Positions 26,726 through 40,698 of a DNA stretch of 64,000 nt are shown one piece after another. The translations under genes were made by a program, and so were the position numbers. The notes beneath the pieces were generated by a model. That model had not been told where the DNA came from and searched no databases. It worked only from the letters and a program-made list of their open reading frames with translations. Source of the stretch: Leclercia adecarboxylata (GTDB taxonomy: Bacteria > Pseudomonadota > Gammaproteobacteria > Enterobacterales > Enterobacteriaceae); contig NZ_CP040889.1 in assembly GCF_006171285.1 (NCBI RefSeq), forward strand, positions 1,984,001-2,048,000, in the 5' to 3' direction. The first letter of the stretch is position 1; the number at the start of each line of letters is the position of its first letter.

Positions 26726-26834
26726 TAAAAAACGCCCCAGTCATTACTGACTGGGGCGGCTAAAATATTCAGCCAAATCCGATTACGTGAAGTAAAAGGT
26801 CTGAAAGATAGAACATCTTACCTCTGTACCCTAC
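26726..26834 (-). ncRNA. spf: Spot 42 small RNA
   Basis: The minus strand starts GTAGGGTACAGAGGTAAGAT at 26834 and ends with the terminator hairpin CGCCCCAGTCA / TGACTGGGGCG plus T-run, 109 bases, essentially E. coli Spot 42. It base-pairs with mRNAs such as galK through Hfq and mediates catabolite repression. It lies downstream of polA in the same orientation. Promoter: TTGTCT-16-TAGAGT, with the -10 seven bases before +1. Confidence 0.96.
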
Positions 26835-26909
26835 GTGAATAACTCTACCCTTTTTTAGACTACAGACAAAGCACTTTTTGTAGTTTTTTTTCATTCTTTA
26901 CATAGGGAA

Positions 26910-26929
26910 TTCTAATGATCATCACAAAA
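26910..26929 (-). promoter_or_regulatory. CRP-like site upstream of spf
   Basis: On the minus strand TTTTGTGATGATCATTAGAA has one good CRP half-site (TGTGATGATCAT). cAMP-CRP is known to repress spf in E. coli. Its centre is about 85 bp upstream of the Spot 42 start, so its role here needs testing. Confidence 0.45.
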
Positions 26930-26981
26930 CGTTCATGGATATGTTGCTTACTTACAGAAACAGTTGATATGCCATAAACAC

Positions 26982-29774
26982 TTAGTGAGCTTGATCCCAG
27001 TTTTCTCCGTGACCCACTTCCACCAGCAACGGCACGTCCAGTTTCACGCTGTTCTCCATCAATTCGTGGATCTTTTTCGACACGGATTCCAGATCGTCTT
27101 TATGCACTTCGAACACCAGTTCATCGTGAACCTGCATGATCATCCGCACCCGCGGCTGCTCTTTCTCCAGCCAGGCGTCAACAGCGATCATTGCACGTTT
27201 AATGATGTCCGCAGCCGTTCCCTGCATTGGGGCGTTGATTGCAGCACGCTCAGCGCCGGCACGTCGGGCAGCATTGCTGGATTTGATGTCCGGCAGATAG
27301 AGGCGACGCCCTTCCAGGGTCTCGACATAGCCTTTTTCTTTCGCCTGAGCACGCGTATTTTCCATATATTGCAGAACGCCCGGATATCGCTCGAAATAGA
27401 GATCCATATACTTCTGCGACTCTTTACGCGGAATGTTGAGCTGGCGGGAGAGACCAAAGGCGCTCATGCCGTAGATCAGACCAAAGTTGATCGCTTTAGC
27501 ACTGCGACGCTGTTCGCCGGTAACGCTCTCCAGCGACATACCAAATACTTCCGCCGCCGTTGCCCGGTGAATGTCCTGCCCTTCAGCAAAGGCGGTCAAC
27601 AGGCCTTTATCCCGGGAGAGGTGCGCCATGATGCGCAGCTCAATCTGTGAATAGTCAGCAGAGACAATGATGTAATCCTCTGGCGCAATAAACGCCTGAC
27701 GAATACGACGCCCTTCTTCATTACGCACCGGAATGTTTTGCAGGTTAGGATCGGTTGAGGACAGGCGCCCGGTGGCCGCCACGGCCTGATGATAAGAAGT
27801 ATGCACGCGGCCCGTCTTCGGGTTGATCATCAGCGGCAGCTTATCGGTGTAGGTCGATTTCAGCTTTGCCAGGCCACGGTACTGAAGGATCACTTTTGGC
27901 AGCGGATAGTCCAGCGCCAGCTCCTCAAGCACCTCTTCTGAGGTGGACGGCGCGCCGCCAGGGGTTTTCTTCAGCGGCTTGATACCCTGCTTTTCAAACA
28001 GGATGGTCTGCAGTTGTTTGGTGGACGAGAGGTTGAACGGCTCGCCGGCAATCTCATGCGCTTTTTGCTCCAGCTCGTTCAGGCGCAGGGCGATCTCCTC
28101 CGAGTGCTTATGCAATACAGCCGGATCGATCTTAACGCCGTTGCGCTCGATGCGGGACAGCACCGGCACCAGCGGCATCTCGATATTCTGGAACACGTTC
28201 AGCGGCCCGGCGTCTTTTTCGAGCTTAGGCCACATCTTCAAATGCAGTTGCAGGGTGACATCGGCATCTTCCGCAGCATAGTGTCCGGCCTCTTCCAGCG
28301 CGATCTGGTTAAAGGTCAGCTGATTCTTGCCCTTACCCGCGATCTGTTCAAAGGTAACGGTTTTATGCTTTAGCCAGCGGTCAGAGAGGGAATCCATATC
28401 GTGACGACCGGCTACGCTGTCGAGGATATAAGACTCCAGCATGGTATCGAACGCAATACCGCGCAGCTCGATGCCGTAGTTTTGCAGGATACCGCGATCG
28501 AACTTCAGGTTTTGCCCAACCTTCAGTGCTTTTTCATCTTCAAGGAGCGGCTTGAGGAGTTCGAGCACGCGTTCACGTGTGAGCTGCACAGGTGCGTCGA
28601 GATAGTCGTGAGCCACCGGCACATAGGCGGCGACGCCAGGTTCTGTTGCAAATGAGAGGCCCACCATATTGGCGGAGACGTTATCAAGGCTGTCGGTTTC
28701 GGTATCAAACGCGAATACCGGCGCCTGCTTTAATTTTTCGATCCAGCCCAACAGCTGCGCTTCATCAAGGACGGTTTCGTAATGCTCGGAAGAGAGAATG
28801 CTGGCGGCTTCTTCTACCGCATCTTCTGCATCAATCACCAGGGTCTCTTTTGGCTTGATCGCCGGTTTAGCCCCTTTCGCCTGCAGCCATTTCCCCGCTT
28901 CAACATCGGTGATCCAGCGTTTGAACTCATATTGCTTAAACAGACCCAGCAGCTCTTCGGCAGCAGGTTGCTGCACTTCAAGCTGATCGCAGGTCAGTTC
29001 CAGTTCGACGTCCGTTTTGATGGTTGCCAGCTGATAGGAGAGGTATGCCACCTCTTTGTTCTGCTCAAGCTTCGCGGCCATGGTTTTTGCACCGCGGAAG
29101 GTCAACCCGGCAATTTTATCCTGCTCGCTGTACAGCGTATCCAGCCCGCCCAGCCCCTGCAGCAGCGCCTGAGCCGTCTTCTCACCCACGCCCGGCACGC
29201 CAGGAATGTTATCGGAGGAGTCGCCCATCAATGCGAGGAAATCGATGATCAGTTCTGGCGGCACGCCATACTTCGCCACCACCTCTTCCGGTCCAAGAAT
29301 GGTGTTGGTCATGGTATTAATCAGGGTGATCCCCGGCGTGACCAGCTGCGCCATGTCTTTATCGCCAGTACTGATCAGTACCGGACGGCCCATCTTCTCG
29401 GCTTCTCGCGCCAGCGTACCGATAACGTCGTCAGCCTCTACGCCCGAGACGGCCATTAAAGGCAGCCCCATCGCTTTTACCATCTTATGCAAGGGTTCAA
29501 TCTGCGCGCGCAGATCGTCCGGCATCGGCGGACGATGGGATTTGTAATGCTCGAACAGCTCATCCCGGAAAGTTTTGCCTTTCGCATCGAAGACTACGGC
29601 AGCATGGCTCGGCTGATACTGCATGATCAGACTACGCAGCATATTCAGCACGCCATACATTGCGCCCGTAGGCTCTCCTGCGCTGTTAGTCAGCGGAGGA
29701 AACGCATGATACGCCCGGTAGAGGTAAGACGAACCGTCGACGAGAATAAGCGGATTTTCGGGGATCTGAACCAT
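26982..29774 (-). CDS. polA: DNA polymerase I
   Basis: A 930-residue (E. coli 928) repair and Okazaki-fragment polymerase. The N-terminal 5'-3' exonuclease domain (about 1-320) has [12 protein letters not shown] and [12 protein letters not shown]. The 3'-5' exonuclease has FDTETDSLD near 355. The polymerase domain has [11 protein letters not shown] near 708, [16 protein letters not shown] near 756 and [11 protein letters not shown] near 882. The start [16 protein letters not shown] at 29774 matches E. coli; a 14-residue upstream extension is not supported. Confidence 0.98.
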   Translation of the reverse strand: MVQIPENPLILVDGSSYLYRAYHAFPPLTNSAGEPTGAMYGVLNMLRSLIMQYQPSHAAVVFDAKGKTFRDELFEHYKSHRPPMPDDLRAQIEPLHKMVKAMGLPLMAVSGVEADDVIGTLAREAEKMGRPVLISTGDKDMAQLVTPGITLINTMTNTILGPEEVVAKYGVPPELIIDFLALMGDSSDNIPGVPGVGEKTAQALLQGLGGLDTLYSEQDKIAGLTFRGAKTMAAKLEQNKEVAYLSYQLATIKTDVELELTCDQLEVQQPAAEELLGLFKQYEFKRWITDVEAGKWLQAKGAKPAIKPKETLVIDAEDAVEEAASILSSEHYETVLDEAQLLGWIEKLKQAPVFAFDTETDSLDNVSANMVGLSFATEPGVAAYVPVAHDYLDAPVQLTRERVLELLKPLLEDEKALKVGQNLKFDRGILQNYGIELRGIAFDTMLESYILDSVAGRHDMDSLSDRWLKHKTVTFEQIAGKGKNQLTFNQIALEEAGHYAAEDADVTLQLHLKMWPKLEKDAGPLNVFQNIEMPLVPVLSRIERNGVKIDPAVLHKHSEEIALRLNELEQKAHEIAGEPFNLSSTKQLQTILFEKQGIKPLKKTPGGAPSTSEEVLEELALDYPLPKVILQYRGLAKLKSTYTDKLPLMINPKTGRVHTSYHQAVAATGRLSSTDPNLQNIPVRNEEGRRIRQAFIAPEDYIIVSADYSQIELRIMAHLSRDKGLLTAFAEGQDIHRATAAEVFGMSLESVTGEQRRSAKAINFGLIYGMSAFGLSRQLNIPRKESQKYMDLYFERYPGVLQYMENTRAQAKEKGYVETLEGRRLYLPDIKSSNAARRAGAERAAINAPMQGTAADIIKRAMIAVDAWLEKEQPRVRMIMQVHDELVFEVHKDDLESVSKKIHELMENSVKLDVPLLVEVGHGENWDQAH

Positions 29775-29896
29775 AATGTCCGTGCCTTTAAGGAATTTAT
29801 GGATAAAGGATGCCACAGAAGGATGAAAACATCAGTTTTTCACGGTCAATACAGCCAAAGATTTTGTGATCCTCAGGATCGCTCGCAAATCAAATC

Positions 29897-30047
29897 TGTG
29901 GATAAGTTTGTGAATACTTTCTAACACCTGGATTAATTGTGCTGAAAGTGGATCGTTTATCTAAATATTATTATTAATAATCAGATAATTATCATTCGAT
30001 CGCGATCTCATATTTTCGGTTGATGACAATTTACTCCATGTGGATAT
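29897..30047. promoter_or_regulatory. DnaA boxes in the polA-yihG gap
   Basis: A perfect DnaA box on the minus strand, TGTGGATAA (29897-29905, complement TTATCCACA), and a one-mismatch box, TGTGGATAT (30039-30047), lie upstream of polA. Repression of polA by DnaA has been reported in E. coli. The rest of the 29775-30183 gap is A/T-rich, with a TAAAAT -10-like element for yihG at 30145-30150; no ORF is supported. Confidence 0.6.
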
Positions 30048-30183
30048 AAGCCACGCCATTTTGGCGACACAGGATTTTTCTCCACAACGCGTGCAAATCA
30101 TTCGTCCCGCCAAGTTAAAGCGCCATCATTTGGCAGTTTTCTGGTAAAATCAGCGCCCGGTGTCTGTTTATCAGGCGCTTACC

Positions 30184-31119
30184 ATAGCTAACTACCTGAA
30201 AACATTCATCATGCCTAGACTGCTGGCTGCGATCATACTCCTGTTAAGCATCGCATTAACTATTCTGGTCACCATTGCCTGTTCTGTGCCGATCATCATC
30301 GCCGGAATAATTAAACTGCTTTTACCCATTCCCGTCGTCTGGCGTGCTGTATCTGCATTCTGCAACTTTATGATGTACTGCTGGTGTGAAGGCCTGGCGG
30401 TACTGCTCCGCCTTAACCCGCATCTGAAATGGGACGTTCAGGGTCTGGATGGTCTCAACAAGAAAAACTGGTATTTGCTCATCTGCAACCACCACAGCTG
30501 GGCCGATATCGTGGTGTTATGCGTGCTGTTCCGCAAACATATTCCGATGAACAAGTATTTCCTCAAGCAGCAGCTTGCCTGGGTACCCTTTATTGGACTG
30601 GCCTGTTGGGCGCTGGATATGCCTTTCATGAAGCGCTACTCCCGCAGCTATCTGATTCGCCATCCTGAACGCCGCGGCAAAGATGTTGAAACAACCCGTC
30701 GCTCTTGCGAGAAGTTTCGCGCGCACCCCACCACCATCGTCAATTTTGTTGAAGGCTCTCGCTTTACCGAAGAGAAAAAGCAGCAGACCCGCTCATCCTA
30801 TAGCAACCTCCTGCCACCAAAAGCGGCCGGCATCGCCATGGCGCTGAACGTACTGGGTCAACAGTTCGATAAATTACTGGACGTGACGCTGTGTTATCCG
30901 GAAAACGATAAGACCCCGTTTTACGATATGCTCAGCGGTAAGTTAACGCGGATCGTGGTGCGTATTAATCTGGTGCCAGTGGCGGAAGAGTTACATGGGG
31001 ATTATGTTAACGATAAAAACTTTAAGCGACGTTTCCAGCTCTGGCTGAATACGCTATGGACGGAAAAAGACGCGCTAATCACCAGGATTAAAGCCCAATA
31101 CAAAAACGCCGGTCATTGA
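30184..31119 (+). CDS. yihG: YihG, LPLAT-family acyltransferase
   Basis: A membrane-bound acyltransferase (about 310 residues) related to AcpXL/PlsC-type lysophospholipid acyltransferases; E. coli YihG acts on lysophospholipids. N-terminal hydrophobic segments (about 10-45) precede the catalytic [12 protein letters not shown] motif (E. coli CNHRSWAD) near residue 105 and FVEGSRFT near 195. The N terminus is awkward: the codon aligned with E. coli Met1 is ATA (30184), behind an AGG site 8 bases upstream. A GTG at 30160 would be almost leaderless, and the ATG at 30211 has no ribosome site. End and identity are secure, start is not. Confidence 0.9.
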   Translation: MANYLKTFIMPRLLAAIILLLSIALTILVTIACSVPIIIAGIIKLLLPIPVVWRAVSAFCNFMMYCWCEGLAVLLRLNPHLKWDVQGLDGLNKKNWYLLICNHHSWADIVVLCVLFRKHIPMNKYFLKQQLAWVPFIGLACWALDMPFMKRYSRSYLIRHPERRGKDVETTRRSCEKFRAHPTTIVNFVEGSRFTEEKKQQTRSSYSNLLPPKAAGIAMALNVLGQQFDKLLDVTLCYPENDKTPFYDMLSGKLTRIVVRINLVPVAEELHGDYVNDKNFKRRFQLWLNTLWTEKDALITRIKAQYKNAGH

Positions 31120-31129
31120 CCGGCGTTTT
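31103..31129. terminator. Bidirectional terminator between yihG and dsbA
   Basis: Palindrome AACGCCGGTCA-T-TGACCGGCGTT flanked by A-run and T-run on both sides; it overlaps the end of yihG and lies 5 bp past the dsbA stop. Confidence 0.9.
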
Positions 31130-31134
31130 CTTTA

Positions 31135-31758
31135 TTACTTCTTCTCAACCAGATATTTCACGGTGTCAGCATACTGCTGCACGAAGATGTCCATGCTGCT
31201 GGTATCCATACCCTGCATATTCAGCTGGTATTTACCGTTAACGTACATGGCCGGAACACCACGCAGTTGCAGATCGGCCGCCGCTTTTTCCTGCTGCGCG
31301 ACCAGGGATTTCACCACAAAGCTATTCCAGGCTGCATCGTATTCTTCACCCTTCACACCCGCATCGACAAATACTTTACGGATATCGGCAGTGGTTTGTA
31401 CGGCCTGAGTTTTCTGCACGGCTTCAAACATTGGCGCAGTGATTTTGTCTTCCACACCCAGGGCCATCGCTACCGCCCACGCCTGCGTTAAGTCTTTACC
31501 CAGCGGGCCAAGGAACTCAACGTGATACTTGGTCATTTTGGTGCCTTCTGGCAGCTTTTTCTTCACGTTATCGGAAACATGAAGAACCTGCTCGAACTCA
31601 TAGCAGTGCGGGCAATAGAATGAGAAGAACTCGAGAACCTGAGGTTCTCCGGCAACAGGTTTGTCGAGGGTAATGTACTGCTTACCATCGGTGAACTGTG
31701 CAGCCGAAGCGCTAAATGCCAGAATCATACCTGCCAGCGCCAGCCATATTTTTTTCAT
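31135..31758 (-). CDS. dsbA: Periplasmic thiol:disulfide oxidoreductase DsbA
   Basis: DsbA introduces disulfides into secreted proteins and is reoxidised by DsbB. It has 207 residues with a signal peptide ([19 protein letters not shown], cleavage near 19). The thioredoxin-fold active site is CPHC (C49, C52) and the cis-proline loop is GVPAMYVNG near 168. E. coli DsbA has one more residue in its MGGDLGKD segment, here LGPLGKD. The ATG at 31758 is chosen over a TTG two codons upstream. It is transcribed with srkA, 27 bp upstream, as in E. coli. Confidence 0.96.
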   Translation of the reverse strand: MKKIWLALAGMILAFSASAAQFTDGKQYITLDKPVAGEPQVLEFFSFYCPHCYEFEQVLHVSDNVKKKLPEGTKMTKYHVEFLGPLGKDLTQAWAVAMALGVEDKITAPMFEAVQKTQAVQTTADIRKVFVDAGVKGEEYDAAWNSFVVKSLVAQQEKAAADLQLRGVPAMYVNGKYQLNMQGMDTSSMDIFVQQYADTVKYLVEKK

Positions 31759-31785
31759 GATCAACTCTCTCCTGGATGTGTTCGA

Positions 31786-32772
31786 TTAATACATTGGCGT
31801 TAATTGCAAAGGGGGTTCCTGCAGAACCTTTACCTGTTCAATAAATGTGGATATCTGGTTACGCCAGTAATCTTCCCCGGTAAGCCACGGGAAGTTTCTG
31901 GGGAACGCGGGGTCGTCCCAACGCCTGATTAACCATGCAAGATAATAAACAAAACGCATGGCGCGTAAAGGTTCGATTAATGCAATTTCGTCTGAATTAA
32001 AGGGGCTGAACTCTTCATAAGCTTCGATAATCGTCTCAAGCTGCATCCGCTGCTCGGCTTTATCGCCATTCAGCAGCATCCAGAGATCCTGAATAGCAGG
32101 TCCCATTCTCGCATCATCGAGATCGACAAATAATGGCCCGTCACGCCAGAGGATATTTCCGGCATGGCAATCGCCGTGCAGGCGCAGCGTTTTGACGTTG
32201 TTATCCCAGCGCGCGATAACGGCATTAATTAAGCCGTCCGTCGCGGCAAGAAAATCAGCTTTCAGACCTGAAGGGATAAGCGAGGATGTTTCAAATACCT
32301 GACGCGGTTCGAGGAGATATTCCTGTATCCCGATGGTGGGGCGTGAGGTAAAGGCGCTTTTCTTTCCCGTCTGGTGAATGCGCCCTAAATAACGGGCAAC
32401 CCATTCCATCTGATCGATATTATCGGCTTCAAATTGTCGGCCACCGAGGCTTGGGAATACAGAAAAATAAAATCCCTGGTGCGACAGCAGCGTCTGGTCA
32501 TTGAATTTAATGGGTGCAGCAACGGGAACATCATCGGCGACCATGTCGAGCGCGAACTGATGCTCTTCCTGAATCTGATCGGCTGACCAACGCTGCGGGC
32601 GATAAAATTTCACGACGAAGCGCTGACGATCCTCATCCTGAAACTGGTAGACGCGGTTTTCATAGCTGTTTAATGGGGTCAGACCTGAGTCCACCCGGAT
32701 GCCCTGCTCAAACAGAGCATCCATAATGGTATCCGGGTGTAAGGTCTGGAAAGTAAAGGCCTGGTCGTTCAT
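31786..32772 (-). CDS. srkA: Stress response kinase A (SrkA/YihE)
   Basis: A 328-residue Ser/Thr protein kinase of the aminoglycoside-phosphotransferase fold; in E. coli it is Cpx-induced and counters stress-induced death. Catalytic motifs: LHGDCHAGNILW near residue 200 (catalytic Asp) and FVDLDDARMGP near 217 (metal-binding Asp). The length is identical to E. coli. It precedes dsbA in the same operon. Confidence 0.94.
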   Translation of the reverse strand: MNDQAFTFQTLHPDTIMDALFEQGIRVDSGLTPLNSYENRVYQFQDEDRQRFVVKFYRPQRWSADQIQEEHQFALDMVADDVPVAAPIKFNDQTLLSHQGFYFSVFPSLGGRQFEADNIDQMEWVARYLGRIHQTGKKSAFTSRPTIGIQEYLLEPRQVFETSSLIPSGLKADFLAATDGLINAVIARWDNNVKTLRLHGDCHAGNILWRDGPLFVDLDDARMGPAIQDLWMLLNGDKAEQRMQLETIIEAYEEFSPFNSDEIALIEPLRAMRFVYYLAWLIRRWDDPAFPRNFPWLTGEDYWRNQISTFIEQVKVLQEPPLQLTPMY

Positions 32773-32847
32773 CCGATCATCCGGAAATTATACGAATGAT
32801 TCAGGATATCATTTAACGGCGATTACGGTGGCGCCTCTTACAAGCTT

Positions 32848-33117
32848 TTACTCTTTAATTACGCCACGCGCGCGCAGCAGGGCTGTTTTGAAATCCTCTT
32901 CATAATCTTTCTGAATACCGGGGATCACGGCATCTTTGCCGGAATCGCGCATTTTCAGGTGATAGATCAGGATGTCATCAGAAAGGTCGGCCAGTTCACC
33001 CTCGTAGCCTGACTCCTGCGCCAGTTTCTGTAAGAATTGCACCAGGTTAAGTTCTGGCTCTTTTTGCCAGGCTGGCTGGAGAAGTTCGATAACTTCATTC
33101 AGACGTTTACATTTCAT
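32848..33117 (-). CDS. yihD: YihD family protein (DUF1040)
   Basis: An 89-residue protein nearly identical to E. coli YihD ([20 protein letters not shown], ending RARGVIKE). The function is unknown; it is a small, charged, helical cytoplasmic protein. It lies upstream of srkA-dsbA, probably in the same transcription unit, and is divergent from mobA with a 68-bp gap. An AGGAG ribosome site precedes the ATG. Confidence 0.93.
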   Translation of the reverse strand: MKCKRLNEVIELLQPAWQKEPELNLVQFLQKLAQESGYEGELADLSDDILIYHLKMRDSGKDAVIPGIQKDYEEDFKTALLRARGVIKE

Positions 33118-33185
33118 GGTAATACTCCTTTCATTTAGAGTGACACGTTATCAGGGTCAATCCCACAAGAAAAGAGGCGATATTC

Positions 33186-33770
33186 GTGAGCCAGATAAGC
33201 ACGATCACCGGTGTGATTTTAGCCGGCGGCAAGGCGTCCCGTATGGGCGGAGTTGATAAAGGTCTGCAGGAGCTGAACGGCATACCGTTATGGCAGCATG
33301 TTGCACAGAGGCTAAGTAAACAAGTGAGCTCACTCGCTATTAGTGCCAACAAAAATCTCGCCGTTTATCAGGCAAGTGGATATCCCGTCTATCCCGATTT
33401 GCTGGCAGATTTCCCCGGGCCGCTGGCTGGCATGCTTTCCGTTATGCAGCAGTGTGACGCGGAGTGGTTTCTGTTTTGCCCCTGCGATACGCCGTTCATT
33501 CCTGATTATCTGGCTGAACGCTTTGTTCAACAGAGGGAAGCGGCAGCCGTTGTCTGGGCGCATGACGGCGAGCGCGATCATCCAACCATCGCGCTAATGC
33601 ACCGTAGGCTGATGCCAGAATTACAGAACTACCTGGCTGCGGGAGAGCGTCGGGTGATGGTCTTCATGCGGCAGGCTGGCGGACATCCTGTCGATTTTAG
33701 CGAGATGAAACAGGCATTTATTAATATAAATACCCTCGAACAGATAGACACTATGCAGAGGCACCAATGA
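33186..33770 (+). CDS. mobA: Molybdenum cofactor guanylyltransferase
   Basis: MobA joins GMP to molybdopterin to make bis-MGD, the cofactor of formate dehydrogenases such as FdoG in this window. It has 194 residues, as in E. coli, starting at GTG 33186. The nucleotide-binding [16 protein letters not shown] is at 12-27, CPCDTPFIP near 98, and [12 protein letters not shown] near 120. Its stop overlaps the mobB start by 4 bp (ATGA). Confidence 0.95.
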   Translation: MSQISTITGVILAGGKASRMGGVDKGLQELNGIPLWQHVAQRLSKQVSSLAISANKNLAVYQASGYPVYPDLLADFPGPLAGMLSVMQQCDAEWFLFCPCDTPFIPDYLAERFVQQREAAAVVWAHDGERDHPTIALMHRRLMPELQNYLAAGERRVMVFMRQAGGHPVDFSEMKQAFININTLEQIDTMQRHQ

Positions 33771-34282
33771 TACCTGTTTTAGCGATCGCCGCCTGGAGCG
33801 GTACGGGTAAAACCACCCTTCTAAAAGCCATTATTCCGGCACTTTGTGCCAGGGGCGTGCGTCCGGGGCTTATCAAACATACCCACCACAATATGGATGT
33901 CGATATTCCCGGTAAAGACAGTTATGAACTACGCAAAGCTGGCGCGGCACAAACTATTGTCGCCAGCAGTCAGCGTTGGGCATTGATGACCGAGACGCCG
34001 GATGAAAGGGACGTTGATCTTCCTTATCTCATTAGCCGGATGGATCATTCGACGCTGGATCTGGTTCTGGTTGAAGGTTTTAAGCATGAGCCCGTGGCAA
34101 AGATCCTGCTGTTTCGCAGCGATACAGGGCATGACATTAATGAATTAACGCTTGATGAACATGTTATCGCGGTAGCCAGCGACATTTCACTGTCGCTTCA
34201 GGTACCGGTATTAGATATCAATGATGTGGAGGGCGTTGTCGATTTCATTCAACAATGGATGAGGTCTTTCCAGGCCGGGTAA
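33767..34282 (+). CDS. mobB: Molybdopterin-guanine dinucleotide biosynthesis adapter MobB
   Basis: A 171-residue GTP-binding partner of MobA. Walker [11 protein letters not shown] is near residue 10, [20 protein letters not shown] near 38, and [13 protein letters not shown] near 100. Its last codons and stop (CAGGCCGGGTAA) lie inside a REP element, so the C-terminal residues QAG are REP-derived. It is coupled to mobA and followed by the rRNA operon terminator. Confidence 0.94.
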   Translation: MIPVLAIAAWSGTGKTTLLKAIIPALCARGVRPGLIKHTHHNMDVDIPGKDSYELRKAGAAQTIVASSQRWALMTETPDERDVDLPYLISRMDHSTLDLVLVEGFKHEPVAKILLFRSDTGHDINELTLDEHVIAVASDISLSLQVPVLDINDVEGVVDFIQQWMRSFQAG

Positions 34283-34301
34283 GGCGGAGCCGCCACCCGG
34301 C
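34274..34301. repeat. REP element overlapping the end of mobB
   Basis: GCCGGGT-AAGGCGGAGCCGCC-ACCCGGC is a classical REP palindrome; its left arm contains the mobB stop codon. Confidence 0.82.
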
Positions 34302-34317
34302 TTTTCCGCGCATACGG

Positions 34318-34347
34318 CAAAAAACCCCGCACCTTGCGGTACGGGGT
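34318..34347 (-). terminator. rRNA operon terminator
   Basis: On the minus strand an ACCCCG...CGGGGT stem (34324-34347, continued inside by ACC/GGT around a TTGC loop) runs into six or more T residues (A-run 34318-34324). It lies 11 bp after the 5S gene. Confidence 0.88.
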
Positions 34348-34358
34348 TTCTTTAATTG

Positions 34359-34478
34359 ATGCCTGGCAGTTCCCTACTCTCGCATGGGGAGACCCCACAC
34401 TACCATCGGCGCTACGGCGTTTCACTTCTGAGTTCGGCATGGGGTCAGGTGGGACCACCGCGCTACAGCCGCCAGGCA
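34359..34478 (-). rRNA. rrf: 5S ribosomal RNA
   Basis: A 120-base gene. On the minus strand it starts TGCCTGGCGGC at 34478 and ends with the complementary GCCAGGCAT. Single 5S copy; no tRNA genes follow it before mobB. Confidence 0.97.
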
Positions 34479-34541
34479 AATTCTGTAATCTGTATCAGCT
34501 GAAAATCGTCTCAAATCCCACCGAAACAGCTTCGGCGTTGT

Positions 34542-37443
<2,902 letters not shown>

Positions 37444-37639
37444 TCACAACCCGAAGCTGTTTCACTTCGCGTTGTGAAAATTTGAGAGACTCGAACACAC
37501 TTACCATCTGTTCTTATTACGGAGAACAGACACAGTGTGTCGTTTCAATTTTCAGCTTGATCCAGATTTTTAAAGAGCAAAACTTCGCAGCGCACCTTCG
37601 CAGGTACACTCTGAAGTTTTCATGTTGTCGCAGTAAAGA

Positions 37640-37715
37640 TGGTGGAGCTATGCGGGATCGAACCGCAGACCTCCTGCGTGCAAGGCAGGCGCTCTCCCAG
37701 CTGAGCTATAGCCCC
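37640..37715 (-). tRNA. alaT: tRNA-Ala (anticodon TGC)
   Basis: A 76-base cloverleaf in the 16S-23S spacer: starts GGGGCTATAGCTCAGCTGGG, anticodon TGC at 37680-37682 (complement), encoded CCA end. Follows tRNA-Ile as in rrnA/D/H-type operons. Confidence 0.97.
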
Positions 37716-37820
37716 ATCGTGGTCATCTCTGTACCGGTAATTTTTTCTGAGGCAAGGCGTGGTGACACGAAGCATACTGAAGTATGTGAGTGTCGCCGCA
37801 ACGCAGCATCAGTAAAAATT

Positions 37821-37897
<77 letters not shown>

Positions 37898-37967
37898 GCA
37901 GAGATTTTTTACTGCTAATTTTCATCAGACAATCTGTGTGAGCACTGCAAAGGCAGGTTCTTTAAGG

Positions 37968-39506
<1,539 letters not shown>

Positions 39507-39631
39507 AAGTTTGATGCTCGTGAATTAAACTTCGTAATGAATTACGTATGTTCACTCAGAGACTTGGTATTCATTTATTGTCCGGAGACATTAAGAATCC
39601 ATGTCACTTTGAGTGCCCACACAGATTGTCT

Positions 39632-39650
39632 GATAAATTGTTAAAGAGCA
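39632..39650 (-). promoter_or_regulatory. rRNA leader boxA antitermination site
   Basis: On the minus strand TGCTCTTTAACAATTTATC, the conserved Nus-factor boxA of rrn leaders, lies about 125 bases upstream of 16S. Confidence 0.88.
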
Positions 39651-39688
39651 GTGCAACGCGGCTTTCGCTCACCGTTGCGAGGTCCCGT

Positions 39689-39716
39689 ATATTACGTTTT
39701 CCTCATTCAGAGTCAA
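39689..39716 (-). promoter_or_regulatory. rRNA promoter P2
   Basis: On the minus strand TTGACT (-35, 39711-39716), a 16-base spacer and TAATAT (-10, 39689-39694). It corresponds to E. coli rrn P2. Confidence 0.85.
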
Positions 39717-39808
39717 GCGATTATTTTCACTTTTCTCTGCCGGCGTTCATCGCTGAACCCCGCTGACCCGGCGGCTTGCGTGCCGTTGTTCCGTGTCAGT
39801 GGAGGCGC

Positions 39809-39836
39809 ATTATAGGGAGTTCTCCGGCGCTGACAA
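39809..39836 (-). promoter_or_regulatory. rRNA promoter P1
   Basis: On the minus strand TTGTCA (-35, 39831-39836), a 16-base spacer and TATAAT (-10, 39809-39814) with a G/C-rich discriminator, the form expected for stringent control. The A/T-rich block upstream (39838-39890) is where UP element and Fis sites should lie. Confidence 0.88.
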
Positions 39837-39985
39837 GAGCAAAATTAAAATAAATTACCGACCGTGCTTTTTTTCACCAAAAGCCTCATCTTTTAGCCAG
39901 AAATCACCCTAATTGTCGTTTTAGCAACCACAACCCGCCTGCAGGTGGCATACTTACTGGCATCAAGACTTAAGGAATCTGCGTT

Positions 39986-40678
39986 ATGCCTTTAAGCGCG
40001 CAACAGCTGGCGGCCCAAAAAAACCTCTCTTATGTGCTGGCAGAAAAGCTGGCCCAGCGGATCCTGGAAGGTGTTTACGCACCAGGTAGCATCCTGCCGG
40101 GCGAGCTGGAACTGGGTGAACAGTTTGGCGTGAGCCGAACCGCCGTCCGTGAAGCCGTGAAAACCCTGACTGCGAAAGGGATGGTACTTCCCCGTCCGCG
40201 CATCGGTACACGCGTCATGCCCCAGGGTAACTGGAACTTCCTCGATCAGGAGCTGCTCTCCTGGTGGATGACAGAAGATAACTTCCAGCAGGTCATAGAG
40301 CATTTCCTTGTCATGCGCAGCAGCCTCGAGCCGCAGGCCTGCCTGCTGGCCGCCACGCTCGGAACGGCTGAGCAGAAGGCCCGCTTAAATACCCTGATGG
40401 ATGAGATGGTTCATCTGAAGAAGAACTTCAATCGGGAACGCTGGATAGATGTGGATATGGCCTGGCACGAACATATCTATGAGATGAGCGGTAATCCGTT
40501 CCTGACCTCTTTTGCCTCGCTCTTTCACTCTGTTTATCACACCTACTTTACCTCTATTACTCAGGATGAGGTAGTGAAGCTGGATTTACACCAAGCAATT
40601 GTCGACGCCATTCAGGACAGTGATGGGCTACGCGCTATGGCAGCCAGCCAGGCACTGCTTGCCCCACCAGCACGGTAG
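39986..40678 (+). CDS. yieP: GntR/FadR-family transcriptional regulator YieP
   Basis: A 230-residue regulator. An N-terminal winged helix ([19 protein letters not shown], then [20 protein letters not shown], about 18-70) precedes an all-helical FadR-type effector domain ([18 protein letters not shown] near 110, [19 protein letters not shown] near 155). It matches E. coli YieP closely. It lies divergent from the rRNA operon and 20 bp upstream of hsrA, the same side-by-side order as next to E. coli rrnC. Confidence 0.92.
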   Translation: MPLSAQQLAAQKNLSYVLAEKLAQRILEGVYAPGSILPGELELGEQFGVSRTAVREAVKTLTAKGMVLPRPRIGTRVMPQGNWNFLDQELLSWWMTEDNFQQVIEHFLVMRSSLEPQACLLAATLGTAEQKARLNTLMDEMVHLKKNFNRERWIDVDMAWHEHIYEMSGNPFLTSFASLFHSVYHTYFTSITQDEVVKLDLHQAIVDAIQDSDGLRAMAASQALLAPPAR

Positions 40679-40698
40679 CAATAACAACAGGAATACGA

